Shown: piece after piece, positions 1 through 5,226 of the stretch | Position numbering within the stretch: position 1 is the stretch's first letter | Layout: every line of letters starts with the position of its first letter | Assembly: GCA_964584325.1 (NCBI GenBank) | Contig: CAZOZP010000063.1 | Coordinates: 1-18,630, forward strand | DNA length: 18,630 nt | Direction of reading: 5' to 3' | Origin: CAZOZP01 sp964584325 | GTDB lineage: Bacteria; Bacteroidota; Ignavibacteria; Ignavibacteriales; Melioribacteraceae | Notes under the pieces: generated by a model | The model's database searches: none | What the model was told of the DNA's origin: nothing | Seen by the model: the letters and a program-made list of their open reading frames with translations, nothing else | Translations under genes and position numbers: made by a program

Positions 1-149
1 ATATTGCCTGTGTAAAGTATTGTTTTGATATGTAAAATCGATTTATTAAATTAACAACTTATTATCGATTCATTCATTATTATTTTAAGTCTGATAACAG
101 GAATTAACAGAATTATTTTGCAACATACCTCAAAAGTTGGTTATAATAC

Positions 150-324
150 GCGCCGTAGGTGCGAAATCTGATTTTTAATTCAATTCGCATAGCGATTGGC
201 ATTTCTGGCGGAAGATTCGTTCATTTCGATAATAGGTATATATCTCTATTTTTATTTGGAATAAACGAATGAAATATTGATATTTAAACTGAAGTTACGC
301 AATATTGCGTAAAGAAAAAGTTGG
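150..324 (+). repeat. Interspersed repeat copy A
   Basis: First of four related AT-rich repeats in the window. It starts with a short GCGCCGTAGGTGCG element, contains a core from TCATTTCGATAATAGG to the perfect 18-bp palindrome TTACGCAATATTGCGTAA (295-312), and ends near GTTGG. Bases 221-317 are identical to 4984-5080 of copy C (97 bases, read directly). This copy lacks the roughly 38-bp segment beginning GCTCATTAAGATT that copies B, C and D carry. Weak similarity to copy B extends upstream to about 119. Bases 1-118 hold no gene or other element that I can support. Confidence 0.85.
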
Positions 325-397
325 TGACAAGCAAAAATAATACTGCCGGCTTGCATAACGACCTAATGATTTAATTTTTTTGAGAAAATATATGATT

Positions 398-625
398 ATG
401 AGAACAATTCAATTAAATATACCGGATAATCTTGATTTGAAAGACTACGATTTTTCAATGATAATTGCTGCTAAACTCTATGAAGACGCTAAGTTATCAT
501 CCGGTCAGGCTGCCCAAATTGTTGGGCTTTCAAAAAGAGCGTTCATAGAAATGCTAGGTAAATATGGAGTTTCAGTGTTCAGTAATTCGATTTCTGATTT
601 ACATTCTGATATAGCTAATGCCTAA
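398..625 (+). CDS. UPF0175 family antitoxin
   Basis: Small antitoxin of the UPF0175 family, normally paired with a DUF3368 PIN-domain toxin. The 75-residue product begins MRTIQLNIPDNLDLKDYDF and contains the family core SSGQAAQIVGLSKRAFIEML, a predicted helix-turn-helix-like segment that probably binds the operon promoter and neutralises the toxin. I chose the ATG at 398 because family members usually start just before the TIQLNIP strand. An in-frame ATG at 392 and a TTG at 380 are alternatives, and no strong ribosome binding site separates them. The stop overlaps the toxin start by 8 bases (ATGCCTAA), implying translational coupling. The gene itself appears intact, although its partner is frameshifted. 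Confidence 0.85.
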   Translation: MRTIQLNIPDNLDLKDYDFSMIIAAKLYEDAKLSSGQAAQIVGLSKRAFIEMLGKYGVSVFSNSISDLHSDIANA

Positions 626-1072
626 GACTGTAATATCAGATACCAGCACATTGATACTTTTTCACAAGATTGATGAATTTAATCTGTTACAAAAAGTTTA
701 TAAAGAGTTGGTTACTACACCTGAAATAGCAGAAGAATTTGGAGAAAAATTACCTGATTGGATTCAGATTCAATCCGTTTCAGATAAAAAATACCAAGTT
801 TTTTAGAAACACAAGTTGATTATGGAGAGGCAAATGCAATTGCTTTAGCATCTGAATTCGATGATGTTTTGTTGTTGCTCGACGACTTGAAAGCTCGAAA
901 ATTAGCAGATAGGTTAAATTTTAAGATTACTGGTGCACTTGGAGTTATTCACAAAGCAAGACAAATGTCAATCATTGATAAAGTAAGGCCATTTATTGAC
1001 AAATTACTTCTCACCGATTTCAGAATAACTGACAATGTTATTGAAGAGATTTTAAGACTGAATAATGAATAA
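618..1072 (+). pseudogene. DUF3368 PIN-domain toxin, frameshifted
   Basis: PIN-domain ribonuclease of the DUF3368 family, the usual toxin partner of UPF0175 antitoxins. The reading frame starts MPKTVISDTSTLILFHKID and runs to a TAG at 804-806. The rest of the protein (LETQVDYGEANAIALASEF, then LLLDDLKARKLADRL, TGALGVIHKARQ) continues in another frame from 803 to the TAA at 1070-1072. The shift falls in a run of six T (799-804); seven T would restore one frame of about 151 residues, the usual family length. PIN acidic residues are visible on both sides of the shift (D8 in ISDTS, the EEFGE segment, the DD in LLLDDLKA). One lost base, a sequencing undercall, or slippage at the T run can all explain it. 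As written the toxin would be inactive. Confidence 0.85.
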
Positions 1073-1091
1073 ATTACCAGGACAGTAGGTT

Positions 1092-1184
1092 ATTCAAGGG
1101 TTGTAGCCCGCTTCAACCTTTGTGTAGCTTGACAGGAAATCGCCCACAATCGGCAACTTTTCATACACGCAGCCGTTGTGTAGG
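1092..1184 (+). repeat. Degenerate attC-like element after the PIN gene
   Basis: This non-coding stretch begins about 20 bases after the PIN stop and aligns by eye with the element at 4388-4520. GACAGGAAATCGCCCACAAT here matches GACAGTGACAAAGCCCGCAAT there, and CAACTTTTCATACACGCAGCC matches CAACGTTTCATAAATGTAACC; both end in CCGTT. The 5' arm seems truncated or diverged, so it no longer folds back well on the 3' arm. An integron-cassette recombination site, or a Bacteroidota intergenic repeat resembling one, is the best reading. Confidence 0.5.
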
Positions 1185-1204
1185 ATTATAAGAAAAAACC
1201 AACC

Positions 1205-1233
1205 TTGACAGAAATACCAAAAATTGGTATATT
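1205..1233 (+). promoter_or_regulatory. parDE promoter with overlapping operator palindrome
   Basis: TTGACA (1205-1210) and TATATT (1228-1233) are separated by exactly 17 bases, a near-ideal sigma-70-type promoter. A perfect inverted repeat, ATACCAA-AAA-TTGGTAT (1214-1230), fills the spacer and overlaps the -10 element, placing a dimeric repressor where it would block RNA polymerase. ParD-family antitoxins bind such sites to autoregulate, so this is the likely ParD/ParDE operator. The start codon follows about 22 bases after the -10 element. Confidence 0.7.
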
Positions 1234-1254
1234 TTAAGAAAAAATTTTAAGATT

Positions 1255-1512
1255 ATGAATAAAAACACTTCAATATCGTTAGGAAACTATTTTGACAGTT
1301 TTATTCAAAATAGAATATCAGCCGGAAGATATAAGAATGCAAGTGAAGTTGTCAGAGCAGGATTAAGGCTGTTGGAAGAAGAAGAGAATAGAATAATTGT
1401 GCTTAAGAAAGCTGTTAAAGAAGGAATTGAAAGTGGAATAGCCTTTGAGTTTAATCCGCAGACACATTTGCAAAATCTAAAATCGCAAAAGAAATTAAAT
1501 GGCAAGATATAA
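1255..1512 (+). CDS. parD: ParD-like type II antitoxin
   Basis: Ribbon-helix-helix antitoxin of the ParD/CopG type (85 residues). The N-terminal strand and helices (NTSISLGNYFDSFIQNRIS, then GRYKNASEVVRAGLRLLEE) match the ParD DNA-binding fold. The C-terminal part is charged and presumably wraps the toxin. It would repress its own promoter, where a perfect 17-bp palindrome overlaps the -10 box. The ATG at 1255 is the only sensible start. Its stop overlaps the toxin start by 14 bases, so the two are translated together. Composition is AT-rich like the other small modules here and unlike the operon after 5217. Confidence 0.88.
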   Translation: MNKNTSISLGNYFDSFIQNRISAGRYKNASEVVRAGLRLLEEEENRIIVLKKAVKEGIESGIAFEFNPQTHLQNLKSQKKLNGKI

Positions 1513-1801
1513 ATTCACAAATAAAGCGGTTGACGATTTAACCAATATTTGGAATTATACTTTAAGTAAATGGTCTGAAGACCAGGCGGATATTTACTAT
1601 GAAATGCTGATAAGAACTTGTGAAGAAGTTGCTGAAAAGCCTGATTTAGGTAGAGATTACTCCATTATAACAGAGTTCTTGTTAGGAATAAAGTCGGGCA
1701 GACATATTATTTTCTATCAAAAAAGAGCAGAAGACCAAATTGAAATTGTAAGGATACTTCACGAACAAATGGACTTAAAGAGTAGATTAAAAGATAAATA
1801 A
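1499..1801 (+). CDS. parE: ParE-like type II toxin
   Basis: RelE/ParE-superfamily toxin of 100 residues. Family landmarks are the opening strand ARYKFTNKAVDDLTNIWNYT, the central LGRDYSIITEFLLGIKSGRH and the C-terminal IIFYQKRAEDQIEIVRILHE. The helix-first layout and the late HEQMD segment place it with ParE rather than RelE. Characterised ParE members poison DNA gyrase, while RelE members cut mRNA at the ribosome; sequence alone does not settle which this does. It overlaps parD by 14 bases. It ends about 10 bases before another possible attC-like remnant, an arrangement common for toxin-antitoxin cassettes in integron arrays. Confidence 0.88.
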   Translation: MARYKFTNKAVDDLTNIWNYTLSKWSEDQADIYYEMLIRTCEEVAEKPDLGRDYSIITEFLLGIKSGRHIIFYQKRAEDQIEIVRILHEQMDLKSRLKDK

Positions 1802-1810
1802 TAACTCCAC

Positions 1811-1850
1811 ATAACACGCTTGCAGTCAGAAAATTCTTTCAACGTTATGC
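1811..1850 (+). repeat. Short attC-like remnant after parE
   Basis: Ten bases after the ParE stop comes ATAACACGCTTGCAG, and after a short gap AACGTTATGCC. CATAAC (1810-1815) and GTTATG (1844-1849) are complementary. This resembles the outer ends of an attC site whose middle has been deleted. The ATG inside CGTTATGCC is the first usable start of the next gene. The arms are short, so the call is tentative. Confidence 0.3.
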
Positions 1851-2314
1851 CTTTGTCTCTCGTAGTAAAAATCCGGATTCTGCCAACCGACTTCAAAGAG
1901 TTTATAGAATTACTAAACAGAAATCAGGTTGATTATATGATTGTAGGCGGATATGCGGTAGGTCTTCACGGATATCCCCGATACACAGGCGGCATCGAAT
2001 TTTGGATCAGACAATCGGATGATACTGCAGAAAAAATGCTCAGAGTTATGAGTGACTTCGGATTTTCTTCTTATGATTTTACAAAGGATGATTTTTTAAA
2101 ACCAGATGATGTTATTCAGTTAGGTTATCCGCCGTTTAGAATAGATATTGTTACGTCAATAGACGGTGTTGTTTTCGATGAATGCCTACCTAATAAAGTG
2201 AAAAGAAAAATCGGCAATTTGGAAGTGAATTTTATAGGTTTTGACGATCTTATAAAGAATAAGAAATCATCCGACAGAGATAAAGATAAAATAGACGTCA
2301 AAAATCTTCAGTAA
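1847..2314 (+). CDS. Nucleotidyltransferase-fold protein with altered catalytic motif
   Basis: The product (155 residues) resembles the small DUF6036/MNT-like nucleotidyltransferase-fold proteins that occur alone or with toxin-antitoxin genes. Visible landmarks are VDYMIVGGYAVGLHGYPRYT (residues 28-47), the FRIDIVTSIDG segment carrying a third acidic position, and the C-terminal FIGFDDLIKNKKSS. Active relatives have TGDID after the glycine-rich stretch; here it reads TGGIE (residues 47-51), so both expected catalytic aspartates are replaced, by Gly49 and Glu51. Nucleotide transfer is therefore doubtful. The first ten residues do not look like the family, whose members usually begin near LPTDFKEFIELL; the ATG at 1847 lies in a possible attC remnant. 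An upstream in-frame TTG at 1820 is less likely. Confidence 0.72.
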   Translation: MPLSLVVKIRILPTDFKEFIELLNRNQVDYMIVGGYAVGLHGYPRYTGGIEFWIRQSDDTAEKMLRVMSDFGFSSYDFTKDDFLKPDDVIQLGYPPFRIDIVTSIDGVVFDECLPNKVKRKIGNLEVNFIGFDDLIKNKKSSDRDKDKIDVKNLQ

Positions 2315-2464
2315 TTCAATTTCCCGGATCCCAAATAAAACAAGAATGCAGGAATTGAAACCTACAGTGTTGGTGACGCTAACCGTATCTGTAGAAGAGA
2401 AAATTCATCACAAGAGAGTACAATAGAACACCGGCAGAAATATATTTTTGAACATTAGTGAAGG

Positions 2465-2482
2465 TTTTGTAATTTTACAAAA
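2465..2482. promoter_or_regulatory. Perfect palindrome upstream of the FISUMP gene
   Basis: TTTTGTAA-TT-TTACAAAA is an inverted repeat with 8-bp arms in the gene-free stretch 2315-2602. It could be an operator for the downstream gene or a weak bidirectional hairpin. No T-run follows it on the plus strand, so it is not a convincing terminator. I see no clear -7/-33 promoter beside it, and nothing else in this stretch that I can support. Confidence 0.35.
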
Positions 2483-2602
2483 ACATCAATTAAAATTATG
2501 CTTTTGGAATTTATGGTCTGCCCTTTTAATAAAGTTAGAATAAACAAACCGTATTTATAAAATGGATATTAAAAATTTAAATATTGCGAGAGGTAAACTA
2601 CT

Positions 2603-3304
2603 ATGGGAAAACTAAAGTTGCAAATAATTCTGTTATTATTATTTATTCAAATATTGTCAATCAGTATTTGGGCTCAAAATACTAAAAAGCAACAAGGCAA
2701 AAAAGGCAAACCTTGCGGCGAACTTACTGTGAAATATGCGGAAAAGACATATCACACGGTTCAGATTGGCGACCAGTGCTGGTTAAAGGAAAATCTTGAT
2801 GCTGGTACAATGATAAAGAGTGAAAAAGCGGAAGACAACCAAGCCGATAACAAAATAATAGAGAAATACTGTTATAATAACGATCCTGCAAACTGCGAAA
2901 CCTACGGCGGTTTATACCAGTGGAATGAAGCAATGCAGTATATAACTGATACCGTAAGAAATGTAGGTGTTCAAGGAATATGTCCGGCTGGATGGCATAT
3001 ACCCACTTATTTTGAATTTGAAGCACTTATGGAAGCAGTCGGGTGGAGCGGGGATGCTCTGAAAGCCGTTGCCCAGGAAACGGGAAAGAAGACGAGTGGA
3101 TTTTCTGCCCTGAATGCAGGAGAAAGGGACGGTCAAGATGGGAAGTTCCGCAAGTTAGAAGGGAAATGGAGAGAAACAGGTTTTTGGAGTACTCTTGGTG
3201 GTGATGTGTCCACAGCCTTGATTATAACGGGCACCTATGATAATATTAAACGCTCGTCTTACAATAAGGCTACCGGTTTTAGCGTACGTTGCATTAAGGA
3301 TTAA
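2603..3304 (+). CDS. Secreted FISUMP-domain protein
   Basis: Exported protein of 233 residues with a C-terminal FISUMP domain (Fibrobacter succinogenes major paralogous domain). Residues 1-24 form a signal peptide: basic start MGKLKLQ, a long hydrophobic stretch, and a cleavage-like WAQ before NTKKQQGKKG. The domain spans about 50-232, with the hallmarks TVQIGDQCWLKENLDAGT, YGGLYQWNEAM, GICPAGWHIPT, and a closing GFSVRCIKD. These domains belong to surface or secreted proteins of Bacteroidota, Fibrobacterota and relatives, and their molecular role is largely unknown. The ATG at 2603 is supported by GAGAGG about 9 bases upstream. It is not obviously linked in function to the toxin-antitoxin genes around it and is probably a passenger in the module bounded by repeats A and B. 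Confidence 0.88.
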   Translation: MGKLKLQIILLLLFIQILSISIWAQNTKKQQGKKGKPCGELTVKYAEKTYHTVQIGDQCWLKENLDAGTMIKSEKAEDNQADNKIIEKYCYNNDPANCETYGGLYQWNEAMQYITDTVRNVGVQGICPAGWHIPTYFEFEALMEAVGWSGDALKAVAQETGKKTSGFSALNAGERDGQDGKFRKLEGKWRETGFWSTLGGDVSTALIITGTYDNIKRSSYNKATGFSVRCIKD

Positions 3305-3353
3305 TCTGTTCAATTAAAAGGCTGTCGCCAAAAGCATAAAGACATTCATTCTG

Positions 3354-3371
3354 ATCCCGCATTTGCGGGAT
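3354..3371. terminator. Hairpin downstream of the FISUMP gene
   Basis: ATCCCGCA-TT-TGCGGGAT is a perfect 8-bp GC-rich stem with a two-base loop, about 50 bases after the FISUMP stop. Position suggests transcription termination. The following bases (TGCAAATAAAG) lack a T-run, so it may instead be a REP-like palindrome of the kind common in this group. The rest of 3305-3490 shows no gene. Confidence 0.35.
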
Positions 3372-3490
3372 TGCAAATAAAGGGGATGAGATTTTTCACA
3401 CAGTTTAGCCCGTGGCCTCGAGAAACCCCAGTTATCTCCGGAGTCTCCGCAATCTTAATAGAAAAACACATCCAACGCATACTCAAAACA

Positions 3491-3708
3491 GCGCCGTAGG
3501 TGCGTTATCTGATTTTTAATTCAGGAAATGAAATCCAAAGCCTGAGGGCATTTCTGCCGTAAAGAATCGCTCATTAAGATTATTCTTATAAAAATAATTC
3601 AAACTGTCATTTCGATAATAGGTATATATCTCTGTTTTTATATGGAATAAACGAATGAAATATTGATATTTAACCGAATTTACGCAATATTGCGTAAAGG
3701 AAAAGTTG
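3491..3708 (+). repeat. Interspersed repeat copy B
   Basis: Full-length copy. It opens with GCGCCGTAGGTGCG, passes through GGCATTTCTGCCGTAAAGAA and GCTCATTAAGATTATTC, and ends with the 18-bp palindrome TTACGCAATATTGCGTAA (3680-3697). It shares a long identical stretch with copy C from GGCATTTCTGCCG to TATATATCTCT. It differs from A and C near TTTTTATATGG and in having TTTAACCGAAT rather than TTTAAACTGAAG. It lies immediately upstream of the higBA promoter. Confidence 0.85.
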
Positions 3709-3741
3709 CACCTTAGTGAAACATTTCATACTTTTGTTTCA
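3706..3741 (+). promoter_or_regulatory. higBA promoter and candidate operator
   Basis: TTG (3706-3708), a 20-base spacer and TACTTTTG (3729-3736) fit the Bacteroidota promoter consensus TTG-N(about 20)-TAnnTTTG. An inverted repeat TGAAACA (3717-3723) / TGTTTCA (3735-3741) overlaps the -7 element and the start codon, as expected for an autorepressed toxin-antitoxin operon. The -33 element lies in the last bases of repeat copy B. Confidence 0.55.
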
Positions 3742-4091
3742 TGGAATCAAAAAGAAAACATAGAACTGCGATTTTCTACAAAGACTATTTTGAAAAGTTC
3801 TTCATTGAGCAAACAGAAAAAGTAAAGGCGAAAATCATTTGGACTATTGAGTTAATTGAAGAATTAGAAAGGATTCCAGAAACATATCTCAAACACATTG
3901 AATCGACTGAAGGATTGTACGAAATTAGGATAAAATTGGCTAGTGATATATTCAGAATCTTTTGTTTTTTCGACCATGGGAAACTAATAATACTTGCAAA
4001 CGGATTTCATAAGAAAACGCAAAAGACTCCAAAGAAAGAGATTGAAAGAGCACTTAAAATTATGGAGGAGTACGAAAATGAAAACAAATAA
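3741..4091 (+). CDS. higB: HigB/Gp49-like RelE-superfamily toxin
   Basis: Toxin of 116 residues from the phage-derived Gp49-like/HigB family. Landmarks are the N-terminal RTAIFYKDYFEKFF, the middle KHIESTEGLYEIRIKLASD, the FRIFCFFDHGKLIILANGF strand pair and KKTQKTPKKEIERALKIME near the end. Characterised relatives cut mRNA in a ribosome-dependent manner. The toxin-first order, with an Xre-type antitoxin overlapping by 14 bases, is typical of HigBA and opposite to the parDE pair upstream. The ATG at 3741 sits right after a Bacteroidota-type promoter, leaving almost no leader. It lies in a module bounded by repeat copies B and C. Confidence 0.9.
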   Translation: MESKRKHRTAIFYKDYFEKFFIEQTEKVKAKIIWTIELIEELERIPETYLKHIESTEGLYEIRIKLASDIFRIFCFFDHGKLIILANGFHKKTQKTPKKEIERALKIMEEYENENK

Positions 4092-4377
4092 CAAAATGAC
4101 CCTTGAAGAATTTAAAGATAAACATTACGGAGTAAAGGGTACTAAATCAAGAGACGAGCTTGATAATGGTTACGAAAACTTCAAATTAGGTACTTTATTA
4201 CATGAAGCAAGACTTGAAAAAGGACTAACTCAAGCAGAATTAGCTGAAAAAGTTGGCACAACTAAGTCATATATTTCAAAGATTGAAAACAACATAAAAG
4301 AAGTTAGACTTTCGACTTTGCAAAAAATTGTGCACTTAGGATTGGGAGGTAAACTTGATTTATCGATTAGATTATAA
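4078..4377 (+). CDS. higA: HigA-like Xre-family antitoxin
   Basis: Antitoxin of 99 residues with a C-terminal Xre/Cro helix-turn-helix (about residues 38-92: LGTLLHEARLEKGLTQAELA, then VGTTKSYISKIENN and RLSTLQKIVHLGLGG). It should neutralise the upstream HigB toxin and repress the operon through the inverted repeat at the higB start. I chose the ATG at 4078 because GGAGGAG (4064-4070) lies 7 bases upstream, an excellent ribosome binding site inside the end of higB. A much earlier in-frame start would only read the higB sequence in the wrong frame. The stop is about 10 bases before the attC-like element. Confidence 0.9.
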   Translation: MKTNNKMTLEEFKDKHYGVKGTKSRDELDNGYENFKLGTLLHEARLEKGLTQAELAEKVGTTKSYISKIENNIKEVRLSTLQKIVHLGLGGKLDLSIRL

Positions 4378-4387
4378 AAAATAACTT

Positions 4388-4520
4388 GCGCTAACATCAT
4401 GTATAAAACATTGGGGTTTAAGTGGTTACTTTAAGGTTTTTGCCCCGCATCAGCTTTTGCAACGGCAGACAGTGACAAAGCCCGCAATCCCCAACGTTTC
4501 ATAAATGTAACCGTTAGGCT
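4388..4520 (+). repeat. attC-like imperfect palindrome after higBA
   Basis: 133-bp element with complementary ends: GCTAAC near 4390 and GTTAGGC at 4513-4519, the latter matching the integron R' consensus GTTRRRY. The outer arms pair imperfectly over roughly 25 bases; AAACATTGGGG in the 5' arm matches CCCCAACGTTT in the 3' arm. Length, unpaired bulges and position just after a cassette-like gene pair fit an attC recombination site. The 3' half is homologous to the element at 1092-1184. No integrase gene is visible in the window. Confidence 0.55.
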
Positions 4521-4545
4521 TTATGCTAAAAGTTCACTGCAAATA

Positions 4546-4575
4546 TTGATAATTGTACCATAATTTGTACTTTTG
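4546..4575 (+). promoter_or_regulatory. Bacteroidota-type promoter for the Fic remnant
   Basis: TTG (4546-4548), 19 bases, then TACTTTTG (4568-4575) matches the TTG/TAnnTTTG promoter consensus of Bacteroidota. The ATG of the following fragment lies 18 bases downstream of the -7 box. The same -7 octamer occurs before higB. Confidence 0.55.
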
Positions 4576-4592
4576 GGACAAATAAAAAGAAT

Positions 4593-4784
4593 ATGGGACA
4601 AAATACACCACATTATCAACTTGAAAAACTTCCGCCTCTTAGAGAAAAAGTGGAAACAATTGAAATTCTTAGACAATCAAACAAATTCACTGCTGCATTA
4701 TTTAACCCAAATTTGTCATTACTTTCTTCCTCAATGACAAATTTGGGTATAACACGATTGCAGACCATTATGAAAAATTCCTGA
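4593..4784 (+). pseudogene. N-terminal fragment of a Fic-family protein
   Basis: Reads MGQNTPHYQLEKLPPLREK and then VETIEILRQSNKFTAAL. This resembles the N-terminal region of Fic/DOC AMPylating proteins that precedes the catalytic domain (PPL...ET..IL....A..AL). After about 38 residues the similarity ends at a perfect inverted repeat, and the frame closes at 4784 with unrelated residues. The catalytic HxFx(D/E)GNGR motif is absent, so no activity is expected. It keeps its own promoter. The fragment is fused to the tail of a different gene downstream. Confidence 0.5.
4705..4748. repeat. Perfect inverted repeat at a gene-remnant junction
   Basis: Arms 4705-4720 and 4733-4748 (ACCCAAATTTGTCATT and its exact complement) are 16 bp long, separated by a 12-base loop. 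It sits exactly where the Fic-like fragment ends and the AAA+ tail begins. It is too AT-rich in the lower stem, and lacks a T-run, for a classic terminator. It may be the scar of the deletion that joined the two remnants. Confidence 0.8.
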
Positions 4785-4861
4785 TAACAATGGACTACGA
4801 CACAGGTTCATACAACGGCATAAAAAAAATAAATGCAATAGATTGGCTTACAGAAAAATAA
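4706..4861 (+). pseudogene. C-terminal remnant of an AAA+/DUF4143-type ATPase
   Basis: Open in frame from 4706 to the TAA at 4859-4861. From 4733 it reads NDKFGYNTIADHYEKFLITM and then DYDTGSYNGIKKINAIDWL. The pattern 'K.L.TMD....Y.GI..IN.IDWL' at a C-terminus is typical of the COG1373 predicted AAA+ ATPases with a DUF4143 domain. It has no start codon or ATPase domain here. The identification is by motif memory only. It lies just upstream of repeat copy C. Confidence 0.45.
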
Positions 4862-4881
4862 AGGTCAATCGCGATATGCAG

Positions 4882-5087
4882 CATCTAATGGTTAATTCAG
4901 GAAATGATAACCGTATAGCAAGTGGCATTTCTGCCGTAAAGAATCGCTCATTAAGATTATTCTTATAAAAATAATTCAAACTGTCATTTCGATAATAGGT
5001 ATATATCTCTATTTTTATTTGGAATAAACGAATGAAATATTGATATTTAAACTGAAGTTACGCAATATTGCGTAAAGAAACCGTTGG
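4882..5087 (+). repeat. Interspersed repeat copy C
   Basis: Near full-length copy, lacking only the GCGCCGTAGGTGCG start. It is identical to copy A over 97 bases (4984-5080) and to copy B from GGCATTTCTGCCG onward for most of its first half. It carries the 18-bp palindrome at 5058-5075 and ends CCGTTGG. It marks the upstream edge of the defence operon. Confidence 0.85.
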
Positions 5088-5121
5088 ACGAAAAACCGCG
5101 CCAGACTTTTTAGTGGAGAAT

Positions 5122-5226
5122 ATGATAGATTTGGATAAACAATTTCTTAACCCTGCTCCAAGAACGCCCGCTTTCCATGGCGGGCTACGAGAAGATAAGA
5201 ATAGGATTGATAACGAATGGAATTAA
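5122..5226 (+). CDS. Possible 34-residue leader ORF upstream of the helicase
   Basis: ATG at 5122 with GGAG 4-7 bases upstream opens a 34-codon frame (starts MIDLDKQFLNPAPRTPAFHG). Its stop overlaps the helicase start by 10 bases (ATGGAATTAA). It contains a hairpin, GCCCGC (5166-5171) / GCGGGC (5180-5185). I recognise no family. It could couple translation to the helicase, be an attenuator-like leader, or be chance. The overlap and Shine-Dalgarno sequence are the only support. Confidence 0.3.
   Translation: MIDLDKQFLNPAPRTPAFHGGLREDKNRIDNEWN
5166..5185. repeat. GC-rich hairpin in the operon leader
   Basis: GCCCGC and GCGGGC form a 6-bp perfect stem with an 8-base loop, 31 bases before the helicase start codon. 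It could slow or regulate transcription into the operon, or be a short REP-like palindrome. No T-run follows. Confidence 0.5.

Noticed and set aside
295..312. Terminal inverted repeat of an insertion sequence or MITE
   Set aside because: The palindrome occurs only at one end of the repeat copies, and no matching inverted end or clear target-site duplication is visible.
799..806. Programmed frameshift as the default reading of the PIN gene
   Set aside because: The T run allows slippage, but there is no downstream pseudoknot or upstream Shine-Dalgarno-like stimulator that I can identify, and a similar homopolymer deficit elsewhere favours sequence error or mutation.
3354..3371. Firm rho-independent terminator
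   Set aside because: The stem is perfect, but no T-run follows, so it is listed only with low confidence.
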